Notes under the pieces: model-generated
The model's input: the letters and a program-made list of their open reading frames with translations, nothing else
Database searches by the model: none
What the model was told of the DNA's origin: nothing
Position numbers and translations under genes: made by a program
Shown: one piece after another, positions 54,195 through 62,394 of the stretch
Layout of the letters: each line of letters opens with the position of its first letter
Position numbering within the stretch: the first letter of the stretch is position 1
Origin: KACC-23026 sp963829575
GTDB lineage: Bacteria > Bacillota > Bacilli > Bacillales > Sporolactobacillaceae
DNA: 64,000 bases
Assembly (NCBI GenBank): GCA_963829575.1
Contig: CAWHJF010000002.1
Span: 1 to 64,000 of the forward strand
Reading direction: 5' to 3'

Positions 54195-54658
54195 TCCATC
54201 CACTCCCTTTTGGCTTCCGCATAACTCGTTGGTGTTTCATACAAACGGACAGATTCCATGCGCAACCCATTTCCAAAATCCTCATGAGATTTAAGAGCCT
54301 CTGAGAACGTCTCATAAATCCAAACCACAATATTTTCCGCCGTTGTATTCATCTTTGGCAACGTTTCATTGAGATAGCGGTGATCCAAATAGATCTCAAC
54401 ATCCTTTTTCCAAATTGCTTTAAGATCCGCAAAATCCATGACAAGCCCGGTCGGACCTGTCATTCCGCTAATCCCCACTATGACTTTGTATGTGTGCCCA
54501 TGAAGATTTTTACATTTCCCTTCATAACAGTGAAGATGATGGGAAGCATCAAAGGTAAACTCTTTACTAATTAACACCCGCTTTGAGTGGTATTTGAGCT
54601 CATCGCGTTTAATGTCGTGATCAATTTTTTGCAACTGTTCGACGATACGGAATTCCAT
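54191..54658 (-). CDS. queD: 6-carboxytetrahydropterin synthase
   Basis: QueD makes 6-carboxytetrahydropterin from dihydroneopterin triphosphate. The 155-residue protein has the zinc histidines in ASHHLHC and LHGHTY, and the nearby catalytic Cys (KCKNLHGH). ATG 54658 shares one base with the queC stop (TAATG), and its stop overlaps queE, so the operon is tightly coupled. Confidence 0.95.
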   Translation of the reverse strand: MEFRIVEQLQKIDHDIKRDELKYHSKRVLISKEFTFDASHHLHCYEGKCKNLHGHTYKVIVGISGMTGPTGLVMDFADLKAIWKKDVEIYLDHRYLNETLPKMNTTAENIVVWIYETFSEALKSHEDFGNGLRMESVRLYETPTSYAEAKREWME

Positions 54659-55326
54659 TACTTCACGCCCTGCTTTCTTTCCAAATACGTTTCCAAACCG
54701 GCGTTTCTCAATTTACACGATGGACATTCCCCACATCCGTCGCCAATGACCCCGTTGTAGCAAGTCAGAGTTTTTTCTCGAATGTAGTCAAGTTTTCCTA
54801 ATTCATCCGCCAATTCCCAAGTCTCAGCTTTATCAATCCACATAAGCGGCGTATGAATCACAAACGTCTCATCCATCGATAAATTCAACGTGACGTTCAG
54901 AGATTTAATAAAAATGTCACGACAATCTGGATATCCACTAAAATCAGTCTCGCAAACCCCGGTGATAATATGCTTCGCACCGATTTGTCGAGCTAATACA
55001 CCAGCAAAAGAAAGAAACATCAAATTACGGCCTGGTACAAATGTATTTGGAAGTTCCCCATCTTCACCTGCTTGAACATCCAGATCATCACGTGTTAACG
55101 CACTTGGCGCTAGCTGATTTAATAAAGACATATCTAAAATATGGTGTCTGACACCCGCTTCTTCTGAAATTCGCTTGGCACAATCAATCTCTAACTGATG
55201 TCGTTGATTATAGTCAAAGGTCACAACCTCCACTTCCTCAAATCGCTCAAGTGCCCAAAACAGACAAGTCGTACTGTCTTGCCCACCACTAAACACAACT
55301 AACGCTTTATCTTTTTTTAATTCCAT
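54658..55326 (-). CDS. queC: 7-cyano-7-deazaguanine synthase
   Basis: QueC converts 7-carboxy-7-deazaguanine to preQ0 with ATP and ammonia. The 222-residue protein has the N-type PP-loop VVFSGGQDSTTC at the start and a C-terminal zinc site (CGECPSCKLR after CYNGVIGDGC). It is the first gene of the que operon, behind a preQ1-I riboswitch. ATG 55326 follows GGAGTCGGGAG. No queF gene follows in this window. Confidence 0.95.
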   Translation of the reverse strand: MELKKDKALVVFSGGQDSTTCLFWALERFEEVEVVTFDYNQRHQLEIDCAKRISEEAGVRHHILDMSLLNQLAPSALTRDDLDVQAGEDGELPNTFVPGRNLMFLSFAGVLARQIGAKHIITGVCETDFSGYPDCRDIFIKSLNVTLNLSMDETFVIHTPLMWIDKAETWELADELGKLDYIREKTLTCYNGVIGDGCGECPSCKLRNAGLETYLERKQGVK

Positions 55327-55390
55327 TTCTCCCGACTCCTTTTTAAGACAAAAATTGTCATATACATTTCTATTTTAATCAAGCGTTTAT

Positions 55391-55407
55391 TAGAAAACGT
55401 AAAAAAG
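55391..55407 (+). repeat. 17-base direct repeat, left copy
   Basis: TAGAAAACGTAAAAAAG occurs here and again at 55753-55769. The two copies lie on either side of the preQ1 aptamer, 362 bases apart. Confidence 0.6.
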
Positions 55408-55487
55408 AAAAAACAGCACCCCTAAGAAAGAGTCCTGTTCTTTCCTAGTTTTTTATAGAGGGTAGCTAGAGAACCTCTCCCGTCATT
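55408..55487 (-). promoter_or_regulatory. preQ1-I riboswitch with terminator
   Basis: Read on the minus strand, the aptamer (55480-55444) is AGAGGTTCTCTAGCTACCCT-CTATAAAAAACTAGG, matching the preQ1 class I consensus (AGAGGTTCTAGCTACACCCTCTATAAAAAACTAA). It is followed by an AACAG...CTGTT hairpin and a T run. preQ1 binding should stop queCDE transcription. Confidence 0.93.
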
Positions 55488-55680
55488 CAAACGGACTTAT
55501 TCAGTTCATGGACATCACTTACTTATATTAACGAGTTTATTAACAGATTACAACTGTTAAAGTTTCCTAATGAAGGCAGCTGAACATTTTGAGGTAATGA
55601 GGGGTCCGAAATGGGGTGTGATTTGGAGTTTGGAGCACTCAAAAAAGACCGGGCACTGTGATTATACCGGGTTCACTTGT

Positions 55681-55709
55681 GAGGTGCAAAACGTTAATTA
55701 TCACCTCGA
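55681..55709. other. Hairpin in the gap upstream of the preQ1 leader
   Basis: GAGGTG and CACCTC pair around 16 bases. The gap 55490-55867 otherwise shows only the 17-base repeat and a weak hairpin (GTTCGAATCC...GGTTCG) with a T run near 55769-55800. Confidence 0.35.
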
Positions 55710-55752
55710 ATCACGGCGCTTTTTACAATGAAAATCACAGGAAATAGCACAA

Positions 55753-55769
55753 TAGAAAACGTAAAAAAG
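55753..55769 (+). repeat. 17-base direct repeat, right copy
   Basis: It is an exact copy of TAGAAAACGTAAAAAAG at 55391-55407. Confidence 0.6.
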
Positions 55770-55867
55770 TTCGAATCCTATTGGTTCGGGTCTTTTTGTT
55801 TCCCATAAAATGTCATATAAAACACACGCACGCGTTCGCTTTATAACAGTTGCCATAATTGAACAAA

Positions 55868-56147
55868 TTACTTATTTTTATAAAAGGGAAGAAGTACAGT
55901 TTCTACCCATTTTAAAAAATTAGTTTGGGCTTCTTCATAATCTTTTGTCTTAAAAATTAGCCACACCAAAATCTTTATCTATTTCATATTCCGAACCGAA
56001 CAGCTTTTGTGCGTCTTCATCATCTAACTCGTTAAAAAATACGTCCCAAGTACCTTCCTCATTTTCAAATCCAATAGCTTCTATACAGTATTTACCTTCG
56101 TTATAACCAACGTGCCAATGCCCATCTCCGACGTACCATAACCCCAC
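55868..56147 (-). pseudogene. Small acidic hypothetical protein, frameshifted near its C-terminus
   Basis: The first frame gives 65 residues (MGLWYVGDGHWHVGYNEGKY ... DKDFGVANF). It stops just before a second frame that continues without interruption for about 27 residues: KTKDYEEAQTNFLKWVETVL then LPFYKNK. One extra base in the five-A run at 55952-55956 would join them (GVANF-KTKDYEE). GTG 56147 follows GAGGTG. I do not recognise the family. It could be read as a 65-residue product as well. Confidence 0.5.
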
Positions 56148-56349
56148 TACAATTCACCTCTTTATCTTTACTATTCCTCATTCAACAGGATCCTGTACAA
56201 CCAATGAACTCTATATAAACCCTCTCAATATAAGCATCCGAATGTGCAATAAATTAGTCGAGAACTACTTAAATTTCTCATCGACTTTGGCCGTCCTACT
56301 GGGTGGCATTCGATGAACACGTACGACAGGATACGCATTCTGCCGTGCT

Positions 56350-56520
56350 TTACTTACGATTTCTTAAAAAGATGAAATAGACGATTGCAAACACCACGAC
56401 TATACCGATGTTGACAATTAGCCGTGCCGTGAAGCGATATCTTAAGAACAGTACATCGACACTCACGATAACGGCGACCATCACCACGATTAACAGAACA
56501 CGAAACAGGTACCCTGTCAT
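56350..56520 (-). CDS. Small two-helix membrane protein
   Basis: The 56-residue protein has two hydrophobic helices (YLFRVLLIVVMVAVIVSVDVLFL and LIVNIGIVVVFAIVYFIFL) and ends in a basic tail. I do not recognise it. ATG 56520 follows GAGGGGGA; the frame extends five codons upstream. Confidence 0.6.
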   Translation of the reverse strand: MTGYLFRVLLIVVMVAVIVSVDVLFLRYRFTARLIVNIGIVVVFAIVYFIFLRNRK

Positions 56521-56694
56521 TTTACTCCCCCTCACAGATGTATAATGTCGCTCTACCTATCAGGCACATGTTGGATGTGTCGCATAACTAACCATTAGTT
56601 AATTATACAAATATTCTATATTTTTATCATAGCACTATGTTCCTATTTATGTTTAGAAAGATTAAAGGCATATCTTCATTCTTATTGAAAAAAA

Positions 56695-57000
56695 CTATGC
56701 TCCCGTTAGTTTTAGTGTAAAAACTCCACAAACATGTATTGTAAACGAACTCTGAATAACTAAATCAGCCTTTTCCTTTGGAAAAACGGTTTCCATATAA
56801 AATAATCTTCTGCTTGCCAATATCTCTTTTCCAATTTTTTAATGTTGTTTCGTGTTTCAACACTTTCACGATTGAACCTATTTTCCCTTTCACAATCCAG
56901 AAAAATCATAAAATTTGAAGTGATTTCTCCACTCTTTCCTTTGCAAAAAATTTTCTTTTAACCGTTTTATATCCCATTGCAAATTGTAAGACTCGTACCC
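56695..57000 (-). pseudogene. Remnant of a uridine kinase-like P-loop kinase
   Basis: Three frames in sequence carry fragments of one protein: YNLQWDIKRLKENFLQRKEW; LDCERENRFNRESVETRNNI continuing to KKLEKRYWQAEDYF; and METVFPKEKADLVIQSS. The order and motifs match the C-terminal half of uridine/phosphoribulokinase-like kinases (lid region and W-x-AEDYY ... P-x-EKADLVI). At least two frameshifts and a missing P-loop show a dead gene. The rest of the gap 56521-57012 contains nothing else that I can support. Confidence 0.6.
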
Positions 57001-57012
57001 TACTTATACCGA

Positions 57013-57741
57013 TTATTTATTTGACTGTTGAATATCTTTTTCTTTTATGGGTTCATTTTGTTTAAAATACAATGCAAACTTTACGCGTTGTGCTTTTTTA
57101 ATTGTTTTAGAAGAAAATATATCCCCGTTGATATTAACTCCACTATATTTATATCCATTATCGTTTAACAAACCCTGAATTTGTTTTGCTTCTTGGAAAA
57201 ATTGTTGCTTAGTCTGCCCAGATGAATCTAAATAAACATTGATTCCTAAATGATCATTTAATTTTAAATTTTTATTCCACTTAACATCCTCAGGGAGTTT
57301 TCCTTTAGTTACTTCGACTGAGGCATCAACACCACGTAAATGATCCATATGATTAGACAGTAATTGTTCCACTTCTGATCCAGCCTCTTTTCCTAAACGG
57401 CTCATTAGAGGGTGATCTAAATTAGCTTCATATAGACCATCTTCATCTACTTTAGGGTGAATAAAACCTCCTAACCAAAAATTATATTTTTGGGGAGTAC
57501 CTTTATTATTATTGGCTCCTGTTTCTATCACCGTAAACAGATATTTACTATCCTCGAAGTTGTAGGAACTGTCAGTTATTCTAAAATGAGTATTCGGATA
57601 AGTTACTGTTAAATAATGTTCTAAAGTTTTTTTAGAAAGATACTTGGTCATTGGATTTCCATTAAACACGTTATATACGAATAGGATAAATCCGACAATT
57701 AAAATCAATATCACGCTATAAATCAATTTCCTTTTTGTCAT
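57013..57741 (-). CDS. Membrane-anchored YfjL-like protein
   Basis: The 242-residue protein has one N-terminal membrane helix (LIYSVILILIVGFILFVYNVF) and an extracytoplasmic domain. The pattern KTLEHYLTVTYPNTHFRITDSSYNFEDSKYLFTV is typical of YfjL-like proteins, whose function is unknown. ATG 57741 follows GGAGGAG, after the stop of the anti-sigma gene (57746). As the third gene of the ECF sigma operon it may sense or modify the signal. Confidence 0.75.
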   Translation of the reverse strand: MTKRKLIYSVILILIVGFILFVYNVFNGNPMTKYLSKKTLEHYLTVTYPNTHFRITDSSYNFEDSKYLFTVIETGANNNKGTPQKYNFWLGGFIHPKVDEDGLYEANLDHPLMSRLGKEAGSEVEQLLSNHMDHLRGVDASVEVTKGKLPEDVKWNKNLKLNDHLGINVYLDSSGQTKQQFFQEAKQIQGLLNDNGYKYSGVNINGDIFSSKTIKKAQRVKFALYFKQNEPIKEKDIQQSNK

Positions 57742-57745
57742 TATC

Positions 57746-58318
57746 TTACTCCTCCTTGATCCAAATCTTTTTTGCCAACCATCCAACAACACTGCCGAGA
57801 GCTGCAAACAATAAATGAAGAAACGATAAAATTAACGCCATAGACAAACTTTGGCCGACCATCATGAGGAAGGACACATCTGTATAGCCACCTGCGTAAT
57901 AGTCTGATATGTTACTTGTCATGGCCCAAATAAAAATAGGTACAAAAGAAAATAAAAAGACAATTTTTATATCGGAATAAAATAAATAAATGACAAAACC
58001 TAAGATGGCGTACCACAATATAAAACCAAAACTGTTATTTAATGCTGAAGTTTTAATCGCTAAAAAGAAGGAGAGTGCAACAAATAGAATTTGATAAATT
58101 GACAGCCTTCTATTTATTTTCTTAAACATGGCATCTTGATCAATTTGATTTGGGACCTCCTCTTTTTCGATAGGTTTTTGGGATGTGTCTACTAATTGTT
58201 TAACTTCTTCATTCTCTTCGATTTGTTTTTCTAACCATTTTTTTGTTTCTTCGCTAAGTAGTCCTTCGTTATAGAGTGGTAGCAAATCCTCAATAATAAA
58301 TCGAACCTCTTTATTCAT
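57746..58318 (-). CDS. Probable anti-sigma factor
   Basis: The 190-residue protein has a cytoplasmic N-terminus resembling anti-sigma domains (IIEDLLPLYNEGLLSEETKKWLEKQIEE) and about five membrane helices. The usual H-x3-C-x2-C zinc motif is absent, so it is not a zinc-binding anti-sigma. The ATG at 58318 overlaps the sigma gene's end by eight bases. It probably holds the sigma factor inactive at the membrane. Confidence 0.75.
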   Translation of the reverse strand: MNKEVRFIIEDLLPLYNEGLLSEETKKWLEKQIEENEEVKQLVDTSQKPIEKEEVPNQIDQDAMFKKINRRLSIYQILFVALSFFLAIKTSALNNSFGFILWYAILGFVIYLFYSDIKIVFLFSFVPIFIWAMTSNISDYYAGGYTDVSFLMMVGQSLSMALILSFLHLLFAALGSVVGWLAKKIWIKEE

Positions 58319-58802
58319 AATGATCATCCAATTCTTTTTGAATTTTCATCTTCGCTCGATGAAAGGTAACTCGAGCAAAATTTTCACTCTTACCTAACAA
58401 AATACCAATTTCTCTAAAAGATAATTCTCCATATATCCTTAGAGACACTATTTCTTTTGGTAGGACATCTAAAATATCAATAGCATTGATTAAACTTTTT
58501 TTGTCTTCTTTTTTGACAAGCCTATCTTCAGGGGTATCCCTTTCGATCTCTTCTTTAGGAAGTTGTTCAATTAACTGCTTTTTATAGCTTTGATTTCTAA
58601 AATGATTTTTTAAACGATTTTTTGCAATGCCGAAGAGCCAAGTTTGGAGCGTGGACTTCTTATTAAATGTGTCGAACCCCTTCAAAGCTTGATAGAAAAC
58701 CTCTTGCGTGAGATCCTCCGCCACTTCTTTGCTACGCGTCTGGACATAAAAAAACGCATAAATTTTAGGTTGGATCTGTTTATATAATTCTTCAGGCCTC
58801 AT
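58311..58802 (-). CDS. ECF RNA polymerase sigma factor
   Basis: The 163-residue protein has sigma region 2 (EVAEDLTQEVFYQALKGFDTF ... LQTWLFGIAKN) and region 4 (LPKEIVSLRIYGELSFREIGILLGKSENFARVTFHRAKMKI). It directs RNA polymerase to stress or envelope promoters. ATG 58802 follows AAGGAGAAACC. It is first in a coupled sigma/anti-sigma/YfjL-like operon. Confidence 0.92.
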   Translation of the reverse strand: MRPEELYKQIQPKIYAFFYVQTRSKEVAEDLTQEVFYQALKGFDTFNKKSTLQTWLFGIAKNRLKNHFRNQSYKKQLIEQLPKEEIERDTPEDRLVKKEDKKSLINAIDILDVLPKEIVSLRIYGELSFREIGILLGKSENFARVTFHRAKMKIQKELDDHYE

Positions 58803-58864
58803 GATGGTTTCTCCTTAACCTTAATCCTCCAAGCACAGGAATTCTTTAAGCTTTTCATAATATT

Positions 58865-58891
58865 AGTACCATGAACTTTTATTTTGTTACA
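58865..58891 (-). promoter_or_regulatory. Possible autoregulated ECF-type promoter
   Basis: On the minus strand TGTAAC (58891-58886) is followed 15 bases later by GGTACT. The -35 resembles ECF promoters such as TGAAAC/TGTAAC; the -10 is less typical. Confidence 0.4.
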
Positions 58892-58943
58892 AATTAAGCA
58901 GTTAACATGCAAATTAAAAACCAACAATCAAAGCTGGTAAGAA

Positions 58944-58974
58944 AGAATGACCGACTTTCATACAGTCGATCATT
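58944..58974. other. Hairpin in the gap upstream of the sigma operon
   Basis: GAATGACCGAC and GTCGATCATTC pair with one mismatch; no T run follows. The gap from 58892 to 59166 has no gene. Confidence 0.35.
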
Positions 58975-59045
58975 CTAACAGTAGTAAATGTAAAATAAAC
59001 ACAAACGCATCATGGATTCTGTTTCAAAGTACAAAACTACATACC

Positions 59046-59093
59046 AAATAACCCAAAAAAAGAACCGTTCGCTGTGCTTTTTTGGGTTATTTA
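59046..59093. terminator. Bidirectional terminator-like hairpin
   Basis: AAATAACCCAAAAAA and TTTTTTGGGTTATTT form a 15-bp stem with A/T tracts on both sides, after the truncated minus-strand gene. Confidence 0.7.
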
Positions 59094-59166
59094 TAGAATT
59101 TTTATTCAATTAAAGCACATGTTAGTTGAAAGATATTTAATTATTCTAATAAAACTCTATGTTTTA

Positions 59167-59295
59167 TTAGTTCTTGGATTTTATAATTGAGTTAACGTAT
59201 TGATTATGGTTAAGCGGTAAAGACAAGTACCATATTGAACCATTCTCTTTAGATGTGTAAGTTTTACCTTTGTATTTGAGCAAAACATCAGTAAC
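59167..59295 (-). pseudogene. C-terminal remnant cut off by the IS21 element
   Basis: The frame reads DVLLKYKGKTYTSKENGSIW then YLSLPLNHNQYVNSIIKSKN and a stop. It looks like genuine protein up to the point where the IS left end appears to begin (near 59296); beyond that the sequence changes character. I do not recognise the family. Confidence 0.5.
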
Positions 59296-59430
59296 TGTAA
59301 ATGGCATAATAAAAGTACATAATATAGCGGCGTAAAAATACATAATGTGATGCCAAAAAAAGAACCTTGCCAGCCATCCCAAATTACACTAACCTCAATC
59401 ATGTAATCTGCTAAAAAACATGAGGGGGAA

Positions 59431-60945
59431 ATGGAAAGGATGCTAGCAATGGTTCAAATTGACTATATCAAATTTTTGAGAGAGAAAAAAGGGATGGATA
59501 TTAATGCCATCGCTAAAGAATTAAATGTAAATTGGAGAACGGTCAAGAAGTACGCAGATAAAGAGAATTGGAATGAAACTGTTAAAGAAAGGAAAAAGTC
59601 GTATCCCGTATTAGGAGGTTTTCTCGATATTATTGAGGTTTGGTTGTTAGAGGATCTGCGGCGCCCCAAAAAACAACGCCATACTAATATACGTATTTAT
59701 GATCGCTTACGCGATGAATGTGAATACACTGGCGGCGTTAGGACTGTAACGGAATATGTCTCAAAGCGTAAAAAGGAACTTACCAAAGAGTCAGAAAAGG
59801 AAACCTATATCGATTTAATACACCCTGGCGGAGAAGCCCAAGTAGATTTTGGGACTGCGGAGCTGGTTTATAGTCAAAAATTAATCCAAATCAAATACTT
59901 AATCATGTCTTTTCCATATAGTAATGCAGCCTATATGCTAATCCTGCCCGCTGAGAATACTGAGTGTTTTCTGCATGGACTTCAAACGTTATTTGACTGG
60001 GTAGGTGGAGTTCCGAATAAAATTTGGTTTGACAATCTGTCGGCTGCCGTTATCCAAATTAAGAAGGATGGAAAAAGGCAACTCACCGATTTATTTCAAC
60101 GATTCAAGCTACATTATGGATTTCAAGCTGAGTTCTGTAACCCGGCCAGTGGAAACGAGAAAGGAAATGTGGAAAACAAGGTTGGAACAACACGCAGAAA
60201 TTGGCTGGTTCCTCAGCCTGTGATGGAGTCTTGGGAACAAATAAATGGTCTAATGAAGACAAAGGCTGAGAATTATCTGGATGAGATTCATTATGAAAAA
60301 AAGTGCCCTATAAGGGACCTGTGGGAAGAGGAAAAACAAAAGCTCCTGTTTCTTCCAACCGAAAGGTTTGAAATCGTTAAAATAAAGGGAGAAACCTTAG
60401 ACAACTATAGTAGAATCCGTTGGGACAATCAGGTTTTCACTGTACCTAATGGGAGTTCCTATGATCCTGTTATAATCAAAGTCTATTGGGACCGACTTGA
60501 AGTCCTTCGGACGGATTATAAAAAAGTATCAGAGTTCCCTCGCCCGTACACATTCAAAGATAGAGAGATTGATTGGGAGGCTGAGTTGGAAGTTGTTCGG
60601 AAGAAACCAAAGGCACTGGAGTACACATGGGCTTACTCCCTTCTCCCTCAAGAAACACAGCAGTATTTGAAACAGCCAGATTCCCCGGATCGAATAAAAC
60701 GGATTTCTCAACTGATAAGATGGTTACGTGAAGGCTATACGATCAATCAAGTGGCTGTAGCGATAAAGGAAACTTCGTTTCATTTATGGGATCAAGAAAG
60801 CATATTGTATCAGTCTTTGTATCGGCAGCTCCATACAGATTCCATCTTTGAATCCGTATCCGAAGAACATACTCCAGAGGAGCTTAAAGGGTATGATCCA
60901 GATTTAGAAGCCTACAATATTCTAATGAATCGGGGTGTCATTTAA
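59431..60945 (+). CDS. istA: IS21-family transposase IstA
   Basis: The 504-residue transposase has an N-terminal helix-turn-helix (MDINAIAKELNVNWRTVKKYADK) and an rve DDE core: Asp in QVDFGTAEL, Asp in KIWFDNLSAAV and Glu in GNEKGNVENKVG. The C-terminal part carries the usual Mu-like beta domain. The frame is complete, so it may be active. ATG 59431 follows GAGGGGGAA. Its stop shares one base with the istB start. Confidence 0.95.
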   Translation: MERMLAMVQIDYIKFLREKKGMDINAIAKELNVNWRTVKKYADKENWNETVKERKKSYPVLGGFLDIIEVWLLEDLRRPKKQRHTNIRIYDRLRDECEYTGGVRTVTEYVSKRKKELTKESEKETYIDLIHPGGEAQVDFGTAELVYSQKLIQIKYLIMSFPYSNAAYMLILPAENTECFLHGLQTLFDWVGGVPNKIWFDNLSAAVIQIKKDGKRQLTDLFQRFKLHYGFQAEFCNPASGNEKGNVENKVGTTRRNWLVPQPVMESWEQINGLMKTKAENYLDEIHYEKKCPIRDLWEEEKQKLLFLPTERFEIVKIKGETLDNYSRIRWDNQVFTVPNGSSYDPVIIKVYWDRLEVLRTDYKKVSEFPRPYTFKDREIDWEAELEVVRKKPKALEYTWAYSLLPQETQQYLKQPDSPDRIKRISQLIRWLREGYTINQVAVAIKETSFHLWDQESILYQSLYRQLHTDSIFESVSEEHTPEELKGYDPDLEAYNILMNRGVI

Positions 60946-61670
60946 TGTATGCTTCGCAGATTCAAGATTATTGTAAAAGACTAAAACTTGCCTATGTGGG
61001 AGATATGTATGGCCAAGTAGAGGCAGAGACAAAGGAAGAATTCTTAGTTAAGCTCCTCGAAAAGGAACTTGAATCAAGACAAACAGCCAAAATGGAACGT
61101 CTAATCAAAAAGGCGGGTTTTAGCCAATATAAAACCTTAGAGGATTATGATCCTAGTTTATCCGTTGTCCTTCCCCCTTCAGTTACCTTAAATGAATTAA
61201 AGGACCTTATCTTTCTAGAAAAAAAACAAAATGTCATGATGGTGGGGACTGTGGGTACGGGAAAGACCCACCTCTCAACCGCACTAGGAGTAGAAGCATG
61301 TCGACAAGGGAAAGAGGTTCGTTTCTACAGAGTTGGGGATTTAGTAGCAAAACTATTAGAAAAACACCATAACGGGACTATAGGTCGTTTTTTAAGGGAT
61401 TTAAAAAAGGCAGAGCTTATCGTTCTAGACGAACTTGGATTTATTCCCTTTCATAAAGATGGAGCAGAGTTGCTTTTTAGTGTAATCGCCGAGTGTTATG
61501 AGCAAACAAGTATTATTGTTTCTTCCAACCTTGAATTCGGTCAATGGAACACAGTTTTTGGGGATAAACGGTTAACAGCTGCGATCATCGATCGATTGGT
61601 CCATCATGCCCATATCCTCTCGTTTTCTGGGGAAAGTTACAGACTAAGGAATGCCTTGTCAAAGAGATAA
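60945..61670 (+). CDS. istB: IS21-family helper ATPase IstB
   Basis: IstB is an AAA+ ATPase that chooses the target and stimulates IstA. The 241-residue protein has Walker A GTVGTGKTHLS, Walker B LIVLDELGF and sensor SSNLEFGQW. ATG 60945 overlaps the istA stop as TAATG, so the two are translated together. Confidence 0.95.
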   Translation: MYASQIQDYCKRLKLAYVGDMYGQVEAETKEEFLVKLLEKELESRQTAKMERLIKKAGFSQYKTLEDYDPSLSVVLPPSVTLNELKDLIFLEKKQNVMMVGTVGTGKTHLSTALGVEACRQGKEVRFYRVGDLVAKLLEKHHNGTIGRFLRDLKKAELIVLDELGFIPFHKDGAELLFSVIAECYEQTSIIVSSNLEFGQWNTVFGDKRLTAAIIDRLVHHAHILSFSGESYRLRNALSKR

Positions 61671-61711
61671 GATATATTTGATCAATGTACTTTTCCGTTC
61701 AAGAGTTAACA

Positions 61712-61963
61712 CCTATTGTAGGATTAACGATGAAATAGGGCCTAAACAAATGGTTATAGAATGGCTTATAGAATGGGAAATCCCAAGGGATAATTCACCA
61801 GACGGAACTTTATCGATTTTTGGATTTACTAAGATGTGAGGGAAAAGTTTACGAAGATGGCACAGACGATAAAACCAAAAATAAGGGTCTTAAACAACAA
61901 GTTGAATATCAAAGAGGGGAAAAGGAAGAGTTAGAAAAAAAGATTGAAATTCCTCCATTTTAG
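61712..61963 (+). pseudogene. Remnant of an unknown gene next to IS21
   Basis: Two plus-strand frames carry one protein fragment: RINDEIGPKQMVIEWLIEWE-IPRDNSP, then, after a one-base shift near 61797-61803, TELYRFLDLLRCEGKVYEDG followed by TDDKTKNKGLKQQVEYQRGE-KEELEKKIEIPPF and a stop at about 61963. It is charged and helical at the end. I do not recognise it. Its N-terminus would have been removed by the IS or by rearrangement. Confidence 0.45.
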
Positions 61964-62029
61964 GAACACACATCTTCTATTATTTCACAGAATTTACTGT
62001 AAAAATCGGGTGTTTTAGGCTGGTAAGGG

Positions 62030-62323
62030 TTATGTAAAAAAACACCGCCATTTTGTGTATTTTTTGCTTGCCAAACACATTAACTCTTCATCTTCATTAA
62101 AAGTAACATTTTCCGCATTATAATACTCTGCTATAAACGGAATCCTATACTTCAAATATTCAAACACCTTAACGTCAAGGGTCTTATAACCACCATTTTT
62201 ACCGTTCCAAAGATAAATAGATAAATCTTGAGCAATTGAGTCAGCCCATTCTTCTGCCTCGAAGACTGAATCAAAAATCAAGTTGTCTTCTTTATGCTGA
62301 CCATTTATCCATTCAATTTCCAT
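62030..62323 (-). CDS. Hypothetical acidic protein, 97 residues
   Basis: The protein is acidic and soluble (MEIEWINGQHKEDNLIFDSVFEAEEWADSI ...), with no known motif. Its size and acidity, and the small-gene neighbourhood, resemble immunity proteins of polymorphic-toxin loci, but no toxin gene is present, so this is only a thought. ATG 62323 follows AAAAGGAGT. Confidence 0.6.
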   Translation of the reverse strand: MEIEWINGQHKEDNLIFDSVFEAEEWADSIAQDLSIYLWNGKNGGYKTLDVKVFEYLKYRIPFIAEYYNAENVTFNEDEELMCLASKKYTKWRCFFT

Positions 62324-62357
62324 TGAGCTGACTCCTTTTCGTATTGTGTATTGTCCT

Positions 62358-62392
62358 TATTCAGCTAAAATACCGATAGTTGAATAACATTT
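62358..62392. repeat. Palindromic repeat, TTATTCA...TTGAATAA type
   Basis: TTATTCAGCT and AGTTGAATAA pair around 14 bases between two small minus-strand genes. Related sequence with TTGTTGAATAA/TTGTTCAAC occurs at 62973, 63276 and 63957. Confidence 0.55.
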
Positions 62393-62394
62393 AT

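Larger units (their letters stand above)
59296..61711 (+). mobile_element. IS21-family insertion sequence
   Basis: The element carries istA and istB. A shared core AAAAGTACAT lies near both ends (59311-59320 directly, 61685-61694 inverted), with a further AAAAATACAT on the left, as expected for IS21 ends with repeated binding sites. TG at 59296 and CA at 61711 are my best guesses for the borders; I find no matching target duplication, and terminal pairing outside the core is poor. Confidence 0.6.

Noticed and set aside
59181..59402. Second overlapping open frame at the IS21 left end
   Set aside because: It crosses the IS border and has no protein-like pattern; the competing frame (DVLLKYKGK...) is better.
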